Of a stretch of DNA of 64,000 nt, positions 34,281-45,530 are shown in pieces; position 1 is the first letter of the stretch; every line of letters starts with the position of its first letter. The position numbers and the translations under genes were made by a program. Source of the DNA: Diogma glabrata (lineage: Eukaryota; Arthropoda; Insecta; Diptera; Cylindrotomidae); the NCBI GenBank assembly GCA_963693315.1, contig OY856188.1, positions 4,871,335 through 4,935,334 on the forward strand. The letters run 5' to 3'. The notes under the pieces are model-generated. The model did not search any database and had not been told where the DNA came from. It saw only the letters and a list, made by a program, of their open reading frames with translations.

Positions 34281-35127
34281 TGTTGGAACTTGAGATATAG
34301 ATAATAAAAACACATAAGTTGAGACAAATTGGTTAAACTTTATTATTATTCACAGAAAGATTTTTACATCGAACTTTACTATACAATGGCGTTTATCGAA
34401 CTACGAAGAAGGGTGCGTTTATCGGTAACAATCTTATCAGTTGTATATCACGGTTCGCCTACCATGAGTTTAAATAAAAAGTTAACCAACATGAAATATT
34501 TTTTCATAGCAGTCTTCTTTGGGTCGAATAGAACAAAACTCATCCGTTTTTGAAATAGGTTGGCATTGGGGATTTCGAGATATCTCGTAAAAACGGATTT
34601 TTGACCGATTTTACCTCGATTTCGCAACTTAGGCTAAATTTTTTTTTTTGTGAAATTGACCAAATTTCATTGGAAAACTTAAAACGAATTAGGACTGAAA
34701 AAAATTGAAGTGAAAAAAATTGGTATAAAAAGTAGGAAAAAACGATATTTTAATTTTTTTTTTAACTTTTTTAATGGGACATTTGGGAATTTTGAAACGT
34801 TTGGGGCGTTCGGCACAGTCGTAATGTAATTCGTTTTAAGTTTTCCAGTGAAAAAACCTATTTCAAAACCGGATGAGTTTTGTTCTATTCGACCCAAAGA
34901 AGACTGCTATGAAAAAATATTTCATGTTGGTTGACTTTTTATTTAAACTCATGGTAGGTGAACCGTGATATATATAGTATAACCCAATAAGCAAATTTAA
35001 ACGATTACATTCAACATTGTTATCATAACAAAAGGTCACGACGGAACACTAATAATAGAATAGCTCCGTTGTCATACCACGGCTCTTTCTTTTCTACTTT
35101 CCTTAATATGTACGTTCCAAAACAACA
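34281..35127 (-). repeat. Copia 5' LTR interrupted by a MITE
   Basis: The inner edge TGTTGG at 34281 is firm because the primer site adjoins it. The outer edge is tentative: AACAACA at 35121-35127 would start the minus-strand LTR as TGTTGTT and give about 325 bp after removing the MITE at 34448-34968. The matching 3' LTR was not found; the 3' end is lost near 11240. Confidence 0.45.
34448..34968. mobile_element. 521-bp MITE with about 115-bp inverted repeats
   Basis: The arms begin TCACGGTTCNCCTACCATGA and include CATAGCAGTCTTCTTTGGGT. They lie at 34448-34560 and, inverted, 34850-34968. TA dinucleotides flank both ends, which suggests a Tc1/mariner-type relationship. No coding capacity. Confidence 0.75.
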
Positions 35128-35949
35128 TTACTGTCTAGAGGTAGTGCTATGACAACGTGCCCTTTTTCTCCTCATCCTTCAACCTTCTTCAGAAATGATT
35201 GTAGATAATGTAAAGCCTTTTTGCGTATTCTTATGCACCAACCATAACAAAGTTCCATTTATTGCAATTACCTTGGCTTGAGATATACGAGGTGGTCTGA
35301 AACCGAAATGGAAGGTTAATATATAACTGCTCTCAGAAATTACTCCCCTCATATTTGGAGCCTTCCATAGGTCATTTGAAGCCCTAATTGGTTACCAAGA
35401 TGCTTACATCTATATTTATGTATGGGGCCAACATTTTTTTGAATGAACGATTATATTGTTTGTAATACAAATCTTATTCACTTGTAGTTTTATTTTTGTG
35501 TTAATCAAAACTGATATTTGAATAGTAATAAAACAAGTGCGATATTTGCGATATTTGATAGCCACTAATGACAAAAAAAGCTCTGCTCACTTTGACGCCA
35601 ACATATAAGAGAATAAAATCCACCAAAAATTAATCCTCACAACCAATTATTTTATTTAAGTTTCACATATCGGACAAAGATGTCAACACTAATAAATATC
35701 TACAGAAGAACATTTAAATAATGCACACTAAATAGTGAATAATATTCTGGTCTCACTTTGGTTTATACGGTGGTCCTGAATAATTCCGTTTGTCACTTAA
35801 ATTGGTTGATTTGCGCGTTCGGTATCTGTTTCGTTTTAATTTCAAAATTCATAAACGTATTTGTTGAAATTTTATAAATTTTACAAGATACTCGTTAAAA
35901 ACAATTTTAGCTTGTTTATTATTTCATTACACACAAGTGCGTAATAAAT
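35128..35949. other. Stretch without a recognised gene
   Basis: AT-rich and unremarkable on both strands. Confidence 0.4.
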
Positions 35950-36165
35950 AAATAATGAAACATCTTGCAGTAAACTATTAGAAATGGTATCTGAAGTGAC
36001 AATTTCTAGTTTGGTCGAAGAAAAGTTTAGTTTATCCAACAATTTGTTGAGGATTGAAAAATAAGGAAAATATGTGGATTCTCTGACCGCAATGATTATG
36101 ACACTCCGAAATAAAAAACACCAGTGCACGATTGATTTAACATAATTCTCCACAGACTTTTTTAA
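35950..36165 (-). CDS. Unassigned open segment, possible exon
   Basis: Minus-strand codons from about 36165 give a hydrophobic protein piece (FLFRSVIIIAVRE, YFPYFSILNKLLDKL, SLLQDVSLFIYYALV) ending near a GTAATG that could be a donor. It superficially resembles the start of a DENN-like fold, but I would not assign it. A 90-codon frame may be chance in such AT-rich DNA. Confidence 0.2.
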
Positions 36166-36289
36166 AATATATTATGAAATTTTCCAGCACTCGTTCGTAT
36201 TTATTTTTCATGTTTATTTTGTTGTTCTGTAACTTATATCTAGAATAAACGAAACGCTTCAAAATATCTGTTTTCTTTTTGTTATTTGA

Positions 36290-36400
36290 AACCACGAACA
36301 AAATCATCTTCTTCTGCTACAATAGGAAATAGAAAAATAAATTTTTCATTATTATCTGCTGTTGTTGTATATTTCGTTATGTCAATTTTTACATTCAATA
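36290..36400 (-). CDS. Second unassigned open segment upstream
   Basis: Minus-strand translation gives KIDITKYTTTADNEKF and LFPIVAEEDDFVRGFK before a TAA. Its composition is less biased than the surroundings. It may be another exon of the same broken gene as 35950-36165. No family recognised. Confidence 0.2.
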
Positions 36401-36675
36401 AACATGAAAATCAACTACAAAGCAATAAAATACAAAACGTTGATGAGCTTCAATGAGCTTTTAAGAAATACAAAAGAAAAACATGCACAATATATATTTA
36501 TAAGTTATCTGATTGTGTTTCCAGTGAATGATGTGCCGGTAAATATAAAAGAAATATTACAATTAATTCTCAGGTAAACTTCGTTTGGCCTTAGATGATA
36601 CGAAATTATTTTAATCAAATTTGAATTAATTATTCTTATAGTGAAATGGCTTCAATTAATTTGAACTTTTGTTTT
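36401..36675. other. Stretch without a gene
   Basis: AT-rich flank of the family B end. A 71-codon plus-strand frame here shows no family features. Confidence 0.35.
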
Positions 36676-36787
36676 AGGTAGATTTCATATAAAAATCTAC
36701 CTATTGCAATGTCCGTCATCTCGGAATTTCGGATAATTTTGATGCCAAAACGACTATGTATGTAAAGCGGAGACGGAAAAACAAAAA

Positions 36788-37005
<218 letters not shown>

Positions 37006-37426
37006 CTAATTCTGTTTTTGCACGACAGATTGGTTCCAGAGAAAGACGTGTAAAAAAAATTCGTGTAAAAATATACATTGTATATATGGGAAAATGGAGG
37101 ATTGGTTCCACTTTCAAGAAATCAGTACAAAAAATATGGACACGCTGTTGCGTTGACTCACACCACCATCAATTTTGAAAGTACAGTACGCTTATATATA
37201 TTGTTCAATTGATGGCTAGCTGTTGCCATAAGTTAGTTATAACTTTTGAAAATTTGTTAAATAAAAGTACAAATTCAATAATTTTATCGAAAGTGGCAAA
37301 CCAAAAATTTGGATATGCAGAATTATTGCGAGTTCTTACAACTTCACCGCTTCACAATTACATAATTGGCTGCTGATCAAATTAGTATTCAGGCCCAAAA
37401 CGTAAACAAAATTCAAAAAAGTTGGT

Positions 37427-37560
37427 CAAGTGCGAATAAAATTCGCTCGCCGAGGGTTCCGTGAACGTAAAAGAACATAGTATCAAAAATAATTGACAAA
37501 GTTGTATTGTATGCATATAGTATTTCTATTGCCAATCATAAGGACATACAAAATGTATAT
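37427..37560. repeat. Family A terminal fragment
   Basis: Carries the CAAGTGCGAATAAAATTCGC end, the following GAGGGTTCCGTGAA block and about 80 bp of subterminal sequence found at 24300-24432 and 56049-56150. No tandem units follow. Confidence 0.7.
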
Positions 37561-37739
37561 TTCCTCTTAACTTAAAATGATTTTGCCACCTGTGCAATCA
37601 GCTTCCATTCCATTCCACTTTATAGTCGCCAGTATCCAGATTCCCGGAAGTTATGTTCCTAGAAGTTGTTAGAAGTTTAGTTTTCAAGCTGTGAGCCTAT
37701 TTCTTAATATCAATTGTTCTACGTCCGAGAAGCGCAATA

Positions 37740-38560
37740 TCATCTGCGTAACCAACAATTAAACTAGATTTGTTAAAAATGCAGTTTTGTGTCTCGATTC
37801 GGCTTTTTCTTATCGCGTTCTTAAGCGGCAATTAAAATAGTACGGGCGCAAGAGCATCACCTTGTCGAACATCGGTTCGATCGTGTTATATCGAAAGGAC
37901 CAGAAACTGTTGTTGTCGCGGATGATACTCTCATATGCTTGCTTGAAATCAACGTAGAGCTGGTGGGTGCTGATGTTGTACTCCCAACATTTTTCTAGAA
38001 TCATCTTTAAAGCAAAACATTGATCTGCGGTTGAACGGTTGGGATGAAAACCACAAGTTGACGGCGCCAATTGCTCGAACAAGATCAATTTCATTCTTCT
38101 GTTCAGTAGGCTTTGAAAGTGGGAGCGCTATACTGCCAGCACATCACGTTCATTTGTTGTAAGTTCGTAGCTTCCATTTTTTACGACTGTGGATCTTGGG
38201 TGGTAATTTTTTGTCACATTTCACGCATTGGCAAAAACACTCTTTCGAATTTCTATTAGCAGCATGTTGGTTGATGTTTTCGATACAACCTTTATATGTT
38301 CGCGTTGCTTTTCCGTAGAAAATAATCAGCTTCGAAGCTTCCGGGTGTTCCTTGTTAACCATTTTTCTCGCCTATGTTCAACGCTTTAGCGACAATAGTC
38401 GTCAAACCATTTGTTGCGATTTTGGTGGCCGTTTTCCGATTGTAGTTGGTGAGAACAGACGCTTGAGTTGCATTGGTTTTACGGCGGCAATTACTCGCCA
38501 AGGTATAGAATCATTCTTACTTTGTGTTTACGCAGTTTTTACTTTTCTCTTCTCAACTAA
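37740..38560 (-). pseudogene. RTE LINE fragment, minus strand
   Basis: The 5' UTR-like part (38560-38400) matches the RTE 5' region at 28380-28450. Coding debris then gives CGFHPNRSTADQCF, EYNISTHQLYVDFKQAYES and, after frame changes, VGYADDIALLGRR, the RT catalytic motif. The endonuclease and most of RT are deleted. An intervening 70-codon frame (38362-38150) with clustered Cys is unassigned. Confidence 0.7.
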
Positions 38561-38757
38561 ACTAACCTAATTTTGTCAACGTTACACAAGTAGCACGGCA
38601 TGGATGTAAAATTTCTCTAACAAATAGCAATGTCAATGGAAAATTGATCGATCAGATACGAAAAATGTAACATATTGCCATTGAAAAATGTTTAATATTT
38701 AATAATAATTTAATATTTATTTAATCTTATTCATAGCGGTTTATGGTAACTAAAGAT

Positions 38758-41070
38758 AAAGAAGAGTAGCAAAATCGGATGTATTTGCCGTGCTGCTGAC
38801 AGCATTACGTTGGTGTATCGGAGACAAGCAGAGAAAAAACTGCTTAGTCAAAGACGCTACATAACAGAAAATTGGCGCCTTAAAACGAATGCGACCCAAG
38901 CGTCTCTTCTCCATGTTAGGGGCGGCTGGGAACGAGCGTCTGTCTTGGATCAAGTGGCACGCTAAATAAACATGTAAAAAGGTTATTCTGATGACCTTAA
39001 CATTAGAACGAACCCAATCACAAAGTTTGGGTTGGGTCTGAGGTTAACACCCTAACCCCGAAAAAAACTTTGTTAAATTTAGAAAACAGTAAAAGACTAA
39101 CAAACCTAGACAAAAAACAGAATTTCACATGGACGTGAAAAAGGACAGACTACCGAGCGCCGTATGAGCGCACTTGATGCTCTCTAATATGTCTAGAAAC
39201 ATAGGCTGAGAGGTATGGGATGGATATCATTGCTTTGCAAGAAATTAGACAGCCAATAATCGGAAAAAAGGATTTAGGTATTCACTCTTTATACTGTAGT
39301 GGTTATCCGTCTCGAAGAGAATTTGGTACTGGGTTTCTTGTTGGTGCCCGCACACAAGGAGCCGTGATGAAATTCATTCTGGTCAATGAGAGGATCTGCT
39401 ACCTACGGGTACACGGTACATACAACAATATTTCTCTTATTACGGTGCATGCACCACTCCAGTTTAGACCGTCGACTAGGAGAATGCTTTCTACATACCA
39501 ATGGAAGAGGTTATGAAACAAATACCAACACGCTACTTCATTATGGTTCTTAATGATTTTAATGGGAAGGTTGGAAGAGATATTTGAATCGAATGATAAT
39601 GGTGAGATAATGACTGAGTTTGCATTATCAAATAAATTGAGAATTTTCAGTGCTTTCTTTTCGCATCGATCGATTCATAAGCAAACTTGGGTCTTACCGA
39701 ATGGAAAAACTCGAAATCAAATTGACCACGTGCTAGTAACCACGTTTCTTTTGGGGGGATCTTTTTGCGCGATCCTTTAGAGCTACATAGATTGGAAGTG
39801 ACCACCCACTTCCTTGTATGTGCTAAGATAAGGTTCCAATTTTCAGATCCAGGCATTCCAAAATTCAAAGAACAGACTCGTTTTAACATCTAATCACTAA
39901 AGAATGCTGAAACAGAAGAGAGATATCAAAACCATATTTCCAAACATTGGAGAAATCAGGTCCACGAAGGAGAACTATAAACTGGCAAGACAAGCCGTTA
40001 CAAAGCTATGTAGATGAACGTAGAGAGAATGCTGGAAGAAGAAGTGTGAGGCGATTGAAAGCTTTAATAAGGAACATCAAACATGTTACTTCTTTCAACA
40101 GGTTAAAACCTTAAGGAAGGGACCTCATACTAGATCGACTGCTATTCAAAACGAAGATGGGAAGCTAAAAGTAGACTTTAAAAATATTTTAGATACTTGG
40201 GCTTCTTATTTTGAGAATTTTCTTAAGTGACCAGGAACAAGTCGGGCGACGAGCAAAGCTTATTATATGACTGATGTCATACTCGGCCAAAGTGAAAATT
40301 TTATGAGTAAAACTTTCAAGTCACTTAAGAATGGTGCTAGAAAAATTGATCTGCAAAATAACTACGATAAAACCAAATATATGAATGTTTCAAGGAAGGA
40401 TGAGAAGCGTTTGATGTGCGGCGATGATCGAAATGAGGGAGTAGAATCTTTTAAATATTTGGGATCAATGCTCGACGTAAACAACAGCATACTTACAGAT
40501 ATAAAAGCTCAAATCATTGCAGATAGTCGAACTTTCTACTCAATTAAACCTCTCCTTGGATCACCGTGTGTATCAACTAACACCAAACTCGAGTTATACA
40601 AGACATTGATTAGACCGGTTGTAATGTAAGAGTCACAAACCTGAATCCTTACAAAAAGTCACATTTATCTGTATTTGAGCGTAAGATCGTAAGCCACATT
40701 TTTGGTTCACTTAATATATATAACTTTGAAATCAGCGTCCTTCTTGTCGATCATGATATAATAGGTTGTATCCGGTCCAATAGGATTGCTTGGTTTGGCC
40801 ATGTTCTACGAGCCGATTAACAGTCTGATTGGAATTTTCCACAGTCTGACCGGAATGATTTAAAAAATGTACGTTAGTACCACAGGGAGTGGGCAACCGC
40901 GAGGTAGACCGCGGCTGCAATGAGAGATGGATGTAATAATCGAACTTTAAAAAATCGGCTGCCATGGTAATTATGTCGCTACATGGCGAATTATCGTGGT
41001 GAATATGCAAAGCTGATTAGCTTGGCAACGCCCCTACATGGAACATGAACGCCAAAAAAATAAAATTAAA
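38758..41070 (+). pseudogene. RTE LINE copy, plus strand, internally deleted
   Basis: Parallels 28270-31608 from the 5' UTR (GGAGACAAGCAGAG, CAAGCGTCTCTTCTCCATGT) to the tail. Endonuclease: DIIALQEIRQP and REFGTGFLVGA at 39220-39400, then frameshifts and loss of the QIDHV-SDH link. The RT region is deleted from before NYRG to after the catalytic YADD. Only SFKYLGSMLD and YSIKPLLGSP remain (40450-40570). Its 3' end is at about 41070. It is head to head with the fragment at 37740-38560. Confidence 0.75.
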
Positions 41071-41195
41071 CAAAAAAAGAAATATTAAATTATACCAGCC
41101 TGTTAATGGTTTATATTGAAACACACACTATATAGAAACACGCACTGTTCAAATAAAATTATAATTTATAAATTATAAACACAAATACATAAACG

Positions 41196-41345
41196 ACAAT
41201 AACTCAAAAACTGTAGCAAAGCAAGTGTAAGTCTTTCAAATGACAGCCAGTTTAAGTCAAAAAAGATTTTTTCACCCTTTCCCATTTCCATCCCCTCAAA
41301 ACATAGAAATATAATTAGTGGAAACTGTGCTATTTTTAGATAAAA
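41196..41345. repeat. Diverged family A unit fragment
   Basis: Contains TAACTCAAAAACTGTA, TCTTTCAAATGACA and GAAATATAATTA in the order seen inside the tandem units at 57160-57320. Confidence 0.5.
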
Positions 41346-41500
41346 ATTTATAAAACATTCTATCTTTTCTGATTCTGATTCGTATCACGGATCGTACAAT
41401 AATGAATAGAGAGTAAAAATGTAAATACTTACTGTATTTCTACTCTCCATTTAAATTTTAAATAATAATAAAATAATACACGCTTTAGTCTTTTTAAATT

Positions 41501-41632
41501 GAGTTTTATTTCACTAAATACGTATGTCGAAAGCTATCGTTTCATCGACAGTAGTATCTAAAAACGTTTTTAGATACTACTGTCGATGAAAGCATATAGC
41601 TTTCGAAATACGTATTTAGTTAAATAAAACTC
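41501..41632. repeat. 132-bp near-perfect palindrome
   Basis: The arms GAGTTTTATTT...ACGTAT-TCGAAAGCTAT...GACAGTAGTATCTAAAAA meet at about 41566 with almost no loop. It is likely a very short foldback MITE. Confidence 0.85.
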
Positions 41633-41939
41633 GTTTATTATTTCAATATTATTTAAATACCTTGTTACAGTTTAGAACTTTTAAATTAAAATATTTTCAT
41701 TTAATTTTTTTTGGCAAATGCATTATGTAATTTGAAGCGGCTTTTAAAAATATATAAGGTACTACAAAAGAAATTTCTTTTCTTGAAAAATCGGATAAAC
41801 GGGCGAAAAAATTTAAATTTAAAGTTTAGTCGATTCGTGTTATTTCAAAAAATTTCGTGCATAAAAAAAATTATTTTTTTCCTCCAACTCGTGTTATTTC
41901 AAATTCGTGCATAATAAATTCGTGCAAAAACAGAACTGA

Positions 41940-42107
<168 letters not shown>

Positions 42108-42607
42108 AATTAGACTGCTTCGTTTCAAAAAAAATTTTTTTTTTCTGAAGTCCTACTTCAAAATTTTGTTAAAAATGATAAAATAATAATTCACTGAAAA
42201 TTTCAGCCCGTAATTCCAGTTCTTAGAACTTGCGCAATGCGTTTAAAGTTTTTCCATACAAAATACATGGAGAATTCGTGATTTTATGTTTGATTATCTA
42301 TAGTTCAGCAGCACTTCATGTTATGGCGATAGTCATACGTGGAATTTGTGGATAAGTTCATGGGCTTCAAAAATGCGATTGCTCACTTTTTTGTGACTCT
42401 CTTATTTTGACGGGGATGTCTCTCAAAATAATTTGTTCGCCTAAAATAAAGTTTTTAACCAAAGTTCCATAATTGGTTGGAGCTACAACTAACATGAACA
42501 GAAAATTTTATAGATAATATATATATTTAGGACATAAACCTATTTTAGAGGGTCACGAGTTGAAAGAACTACAGATTTTGACATTTTTAGTATGTTTTTA
42601 TACTTCA

Positions 42608-43368
42608 GTAGGTGGGAGGTAAACTACACTAAGTCACATTTTTTCAAAATACGATTTTTTTCTCTACCGAGAGTTGAATAGCACTGAGTCCTAACTAGTG
42701 TAGTTTTTGAGATAGAACAATTGTAAATGACACCAAGTCCAAAGCCCTTAGAGGTAAAGAACGTCATGTGAACAAATTTGACACCAAGTCCAAATGTTTA
42801 AGAGGTAAAGAACATCAAGTGTACATAGTTTTGTTTATGACTAAATAGTATTGTAGACGACAACACTTTATTTAGAGGTAAATAACACCAAGTCCACTTA
42901 ATCAATGTGTCTTTAGGTTTTAACGTCTTTTTTTTAGTTTCTTAAAAAATGTAAACAATTGTAAACGTTTTTTAACGTTAAACTTACATTGTTAATAATA
43001 TATTTTTAAGTAAAGTTTATAAAAAGCCTTTAACATTATTTTTGGAAACACCTTTTATGTACAATTGTCTTGGACTTGGTGCTGTATGTTTCAAGGGACT
43101 TGGGAATACTAAGATCCATCATTGTGAGGTAAAGCACACCAAGTCCTTTTTAACAAATAACCGTTACATAATATGACGTAATTTAATAAAGAATATCATG
43201 GAATTTAAAAAAAAATTACAAAGTAAAAGAAAATTTTCGGGGTAAGGGAAGCAGTTAATAGAGATATAGCAGGGTTTGTGATTTTCAAACAGTTTTTTGA
43301 CTTTCCTGTAAAATTTTAAAAATGTGACTTGGTGTAGTTTACCTCCCACCTACAGACTTATACCTTTA
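42608..43368. mobile_element. MITE with AGTAGGTGGGAGGTAAAC ends and reiterated motif
   Basis: Inverted ends AGTAGGTGGGAGGTAAACTA with CACTAAGTCACATTTTT at 42608-42650 and 43318-43360. Inside, AGAGGTAAAGAAC and CACCAAGTCC recur as a pair about five times in both orientations, so the terminal motif is repeated through the interior. No coding capacity. Confidence 0.7.
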
Positions 43369-43832
43369 ATTCGTTTTTAATCAATTCAAGTGCAATTCTT
43401 TTTATAAATTGATTACAAATTTTATATAAAATATATAATACTTTTTATATAAAATTTATAAATTTTAATTATTTCGATAATCTTTTATTCTAAAAAGTAT
43501 AATTAACAGTTAATAAAAAATGCTCATTGATTTCATAAAATATATTAATTCATTAATCGAAAAAATGTAAAAAAAGTGTAAAGTGTAAAAAAAATAAACT
43601 TAAAAGTACGGTGACAATAAATACAATACAACTAATAAAGGGATTTCAGATTGAGAATTGAACCACGAATACTGCTTCTCAATAATCAATATTAAGAAAT
43701 TTAAATTAAATAATTTACCAGTATTCACGCTAGTTGTATCAAAATACATTCCTCTGATTCTTTCGGTAGGGACATTAAAAATAGCTTCAGCTTGATTAAG
43801 AGCTGTTGCTTCTTCAAGTAATGGAACTTCTA

Positions 43833-45530
43833 TAGTCCAGGAATATTAGGGGTTTCACCTCGGAATGAGAGATAGTCAGCTATAAACTTGTATAAACCTT
43901 TATTTTGGCACTCTAAATCTTGTCTCAAAACCTACTTATCGTAGGGTGTCCGCGACTACAGAAATTCCAAGTTCAAAGGTCAAAAAATCGAGTTTTTACA
44001 CATTTATTGCAAATATCTCGTTTCCTATGGGCTTTATGCTATTTGTATCTTCTATAAATATTGTAGAGGATAAAATTCTCTACAACTTTTGTTTAAACAT
44101 TTTGTTTTATATTAAACCATTTTCGAGATAGAGGGCAGAGCGCGCGCAGTGTTTAACTATTTAGAGTATCATTCGAGGTCAACCTGTAGTCCCGATTCAA
44201 AATATGCTATATAAAGTTTATAAATTATTGATAAATATATAATTCTAAATAATTTGCATTTTTTATTAACTGTTACGTTATAATTAATATTTTTTTTCAA
44301 TAATTCAGTATCTATTCATTTATTAACACTTACCTAATACCTACTCGTGTAATTATAAAGTTATTAAGGGAAATACTTTAATTATTTTTTAATTCTAATC
44401 TGGTTTATACTAATTACTTCCTAACTAAATAAAAAGAAAAGAATTAAATTTTTAATTAATGTTTTTATTGAAAAATACCATTCCATACATTGATGAACGT
44501 TGAAATTTAAAAAATTGAATAATAATTATAAGAACTACAAATTCTAATATCAATTTTCTTCTTCTTCTTCATCATTGTCTTCCAGTCACTGTAAAATTTC
44601 AAATTCCTCTGTGTTCTCGTCTTCAACATCATTTGCCTGTTCTTCCAGGATTTCGGGATCAAAAGTACCGTCTTCATTGATATCACTCTGATAAGGTGAA
44701 GCATTAAGACAAGCTTGCCCATTACACTGGCCGCAAGCTAAAGAGCACTGCAACACTGTTTTCCTACATCCACACCGATTATAGATTGCCAACAAGGTTC
44801 GCACTCCATTCTTAAACAATGATTGAACGGGGCAGTTTTCTTCTTCAAATGCTGCAGCAATTTGAACCAAATTTGGAAGTTTCTCGAGTGTTTTTACAAA
44901 AGTTTTTTTTCCTTTTCTAAAGAGCGCAGAAGTTGTGTCTCAACCACTTATTGCGTGCAGAAACAAAATATGTTTTTTAGAACGAGGATATTTATCAAAA
45001 TTTTTGGAAGAGTATATTTCAGTTTTTACATTTCCTTTGCCAACTTTTTTAAAGAAAATTTCTTGCTGATGAGATATGGTACGCTCAATTAAAATGACAA
45101 GTAAATCTATATCTTCTCTTATTATAACAGCAGTTTTTTGACGTTTAGATTTATCAATAGCTGTTTCAAAAATCAATAATCTCAATAACTCTAAATAGTT
45201 AAACACTGCGCGCGCTCTGTCCTCTATCTCGAAAATGGTTCAATATATAAAAAAATGTTTAAACAAAAGTTATAGAGAATTTAATCTTCTGCAATATTTA
45301 TAGAAGATACAAATAGCATAAAGCCCATAGGAAACGAGATATTTGCAATAAATGTGTAAAAAATCGATTTTTGACATTTGAACTTGGAATTTCTGTAGTC
45401 GCGGACACCCTACGACAAGTAGGTTTTGAGACAAGATTTAGGGTGCCAAAATAAAGGTTTATACAAGTTTATAGCTGAATATCTCTCATTCCGAGATACC
45501 TGCCCTTATTTGACTAATTTTCCTGGACTA
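43833..45530 (-). mobile_element. Element E inside the gene of D, TA duplication
   Basis: The arms (about 334 bp) 43833-44166 and 45197-45530 start TAGTCCAGGAA and include GAGATA-TCAGCTATAAACTT and GCGCGCGCAGTG. TA flanks at 43831-43832 and 45531-45532. Removing the element plus one TA restores an in-frame join in the D protein, so the boundaries are exact. Length 1698 bp. Confidence 0.9.
44507..45206 (-). pseudogene. Transposon protein of element E (C-terminal part with CXC motif)
   Basis: One minus-strand frame from the arm to 44586. It has KTAVIIREDIDLLVILIER (a DxDLL-type block), VETKIYSSK-like and ILFLHAISG, then a TGA where relatives have Cys, then DTTSALF. After a deletion comes CGCRKTVLQCSLACGQCNG, similar to the tesmin/TSO1 CXC cysteine-rich motif, and an acidic tail. 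The DLL and GCDTTS blocks recall PIN/XPG-like nuclease folds, but I cannot show catalysis. The N-terminal half of the family is absent here and present in D. Confidence 0.6.

Larger units (their letters stand above)
11240..35127 (-). mobile_element. Dissected Copia element (outer shell of a nest)
   Basis: Four minus-strand Copia segments lie in the correct 5' to 3' order: gag to integrase (34197-32471), integrase/RT spacer (21559-21302), RT start (19830-19682) and RT end/RNase H (11865-11240). The reading frame resumes across each gap at the expected place in the protein. The gaps are filled by a Gypsy element with AATA target duplications, a MITE, and a LINE with an (AAAT)n tail. I infer a single original element. 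Two or more Copia copies are the alternative. Confidence 0.6.

Noticed and set aside
38150..38362. 70-codon minus-strand frame with clustered Cys as a zinc-finger protein
   Set aside because: Cys spacing fits no zinc-binding pattern, and it sits inside RTE LINE debris.
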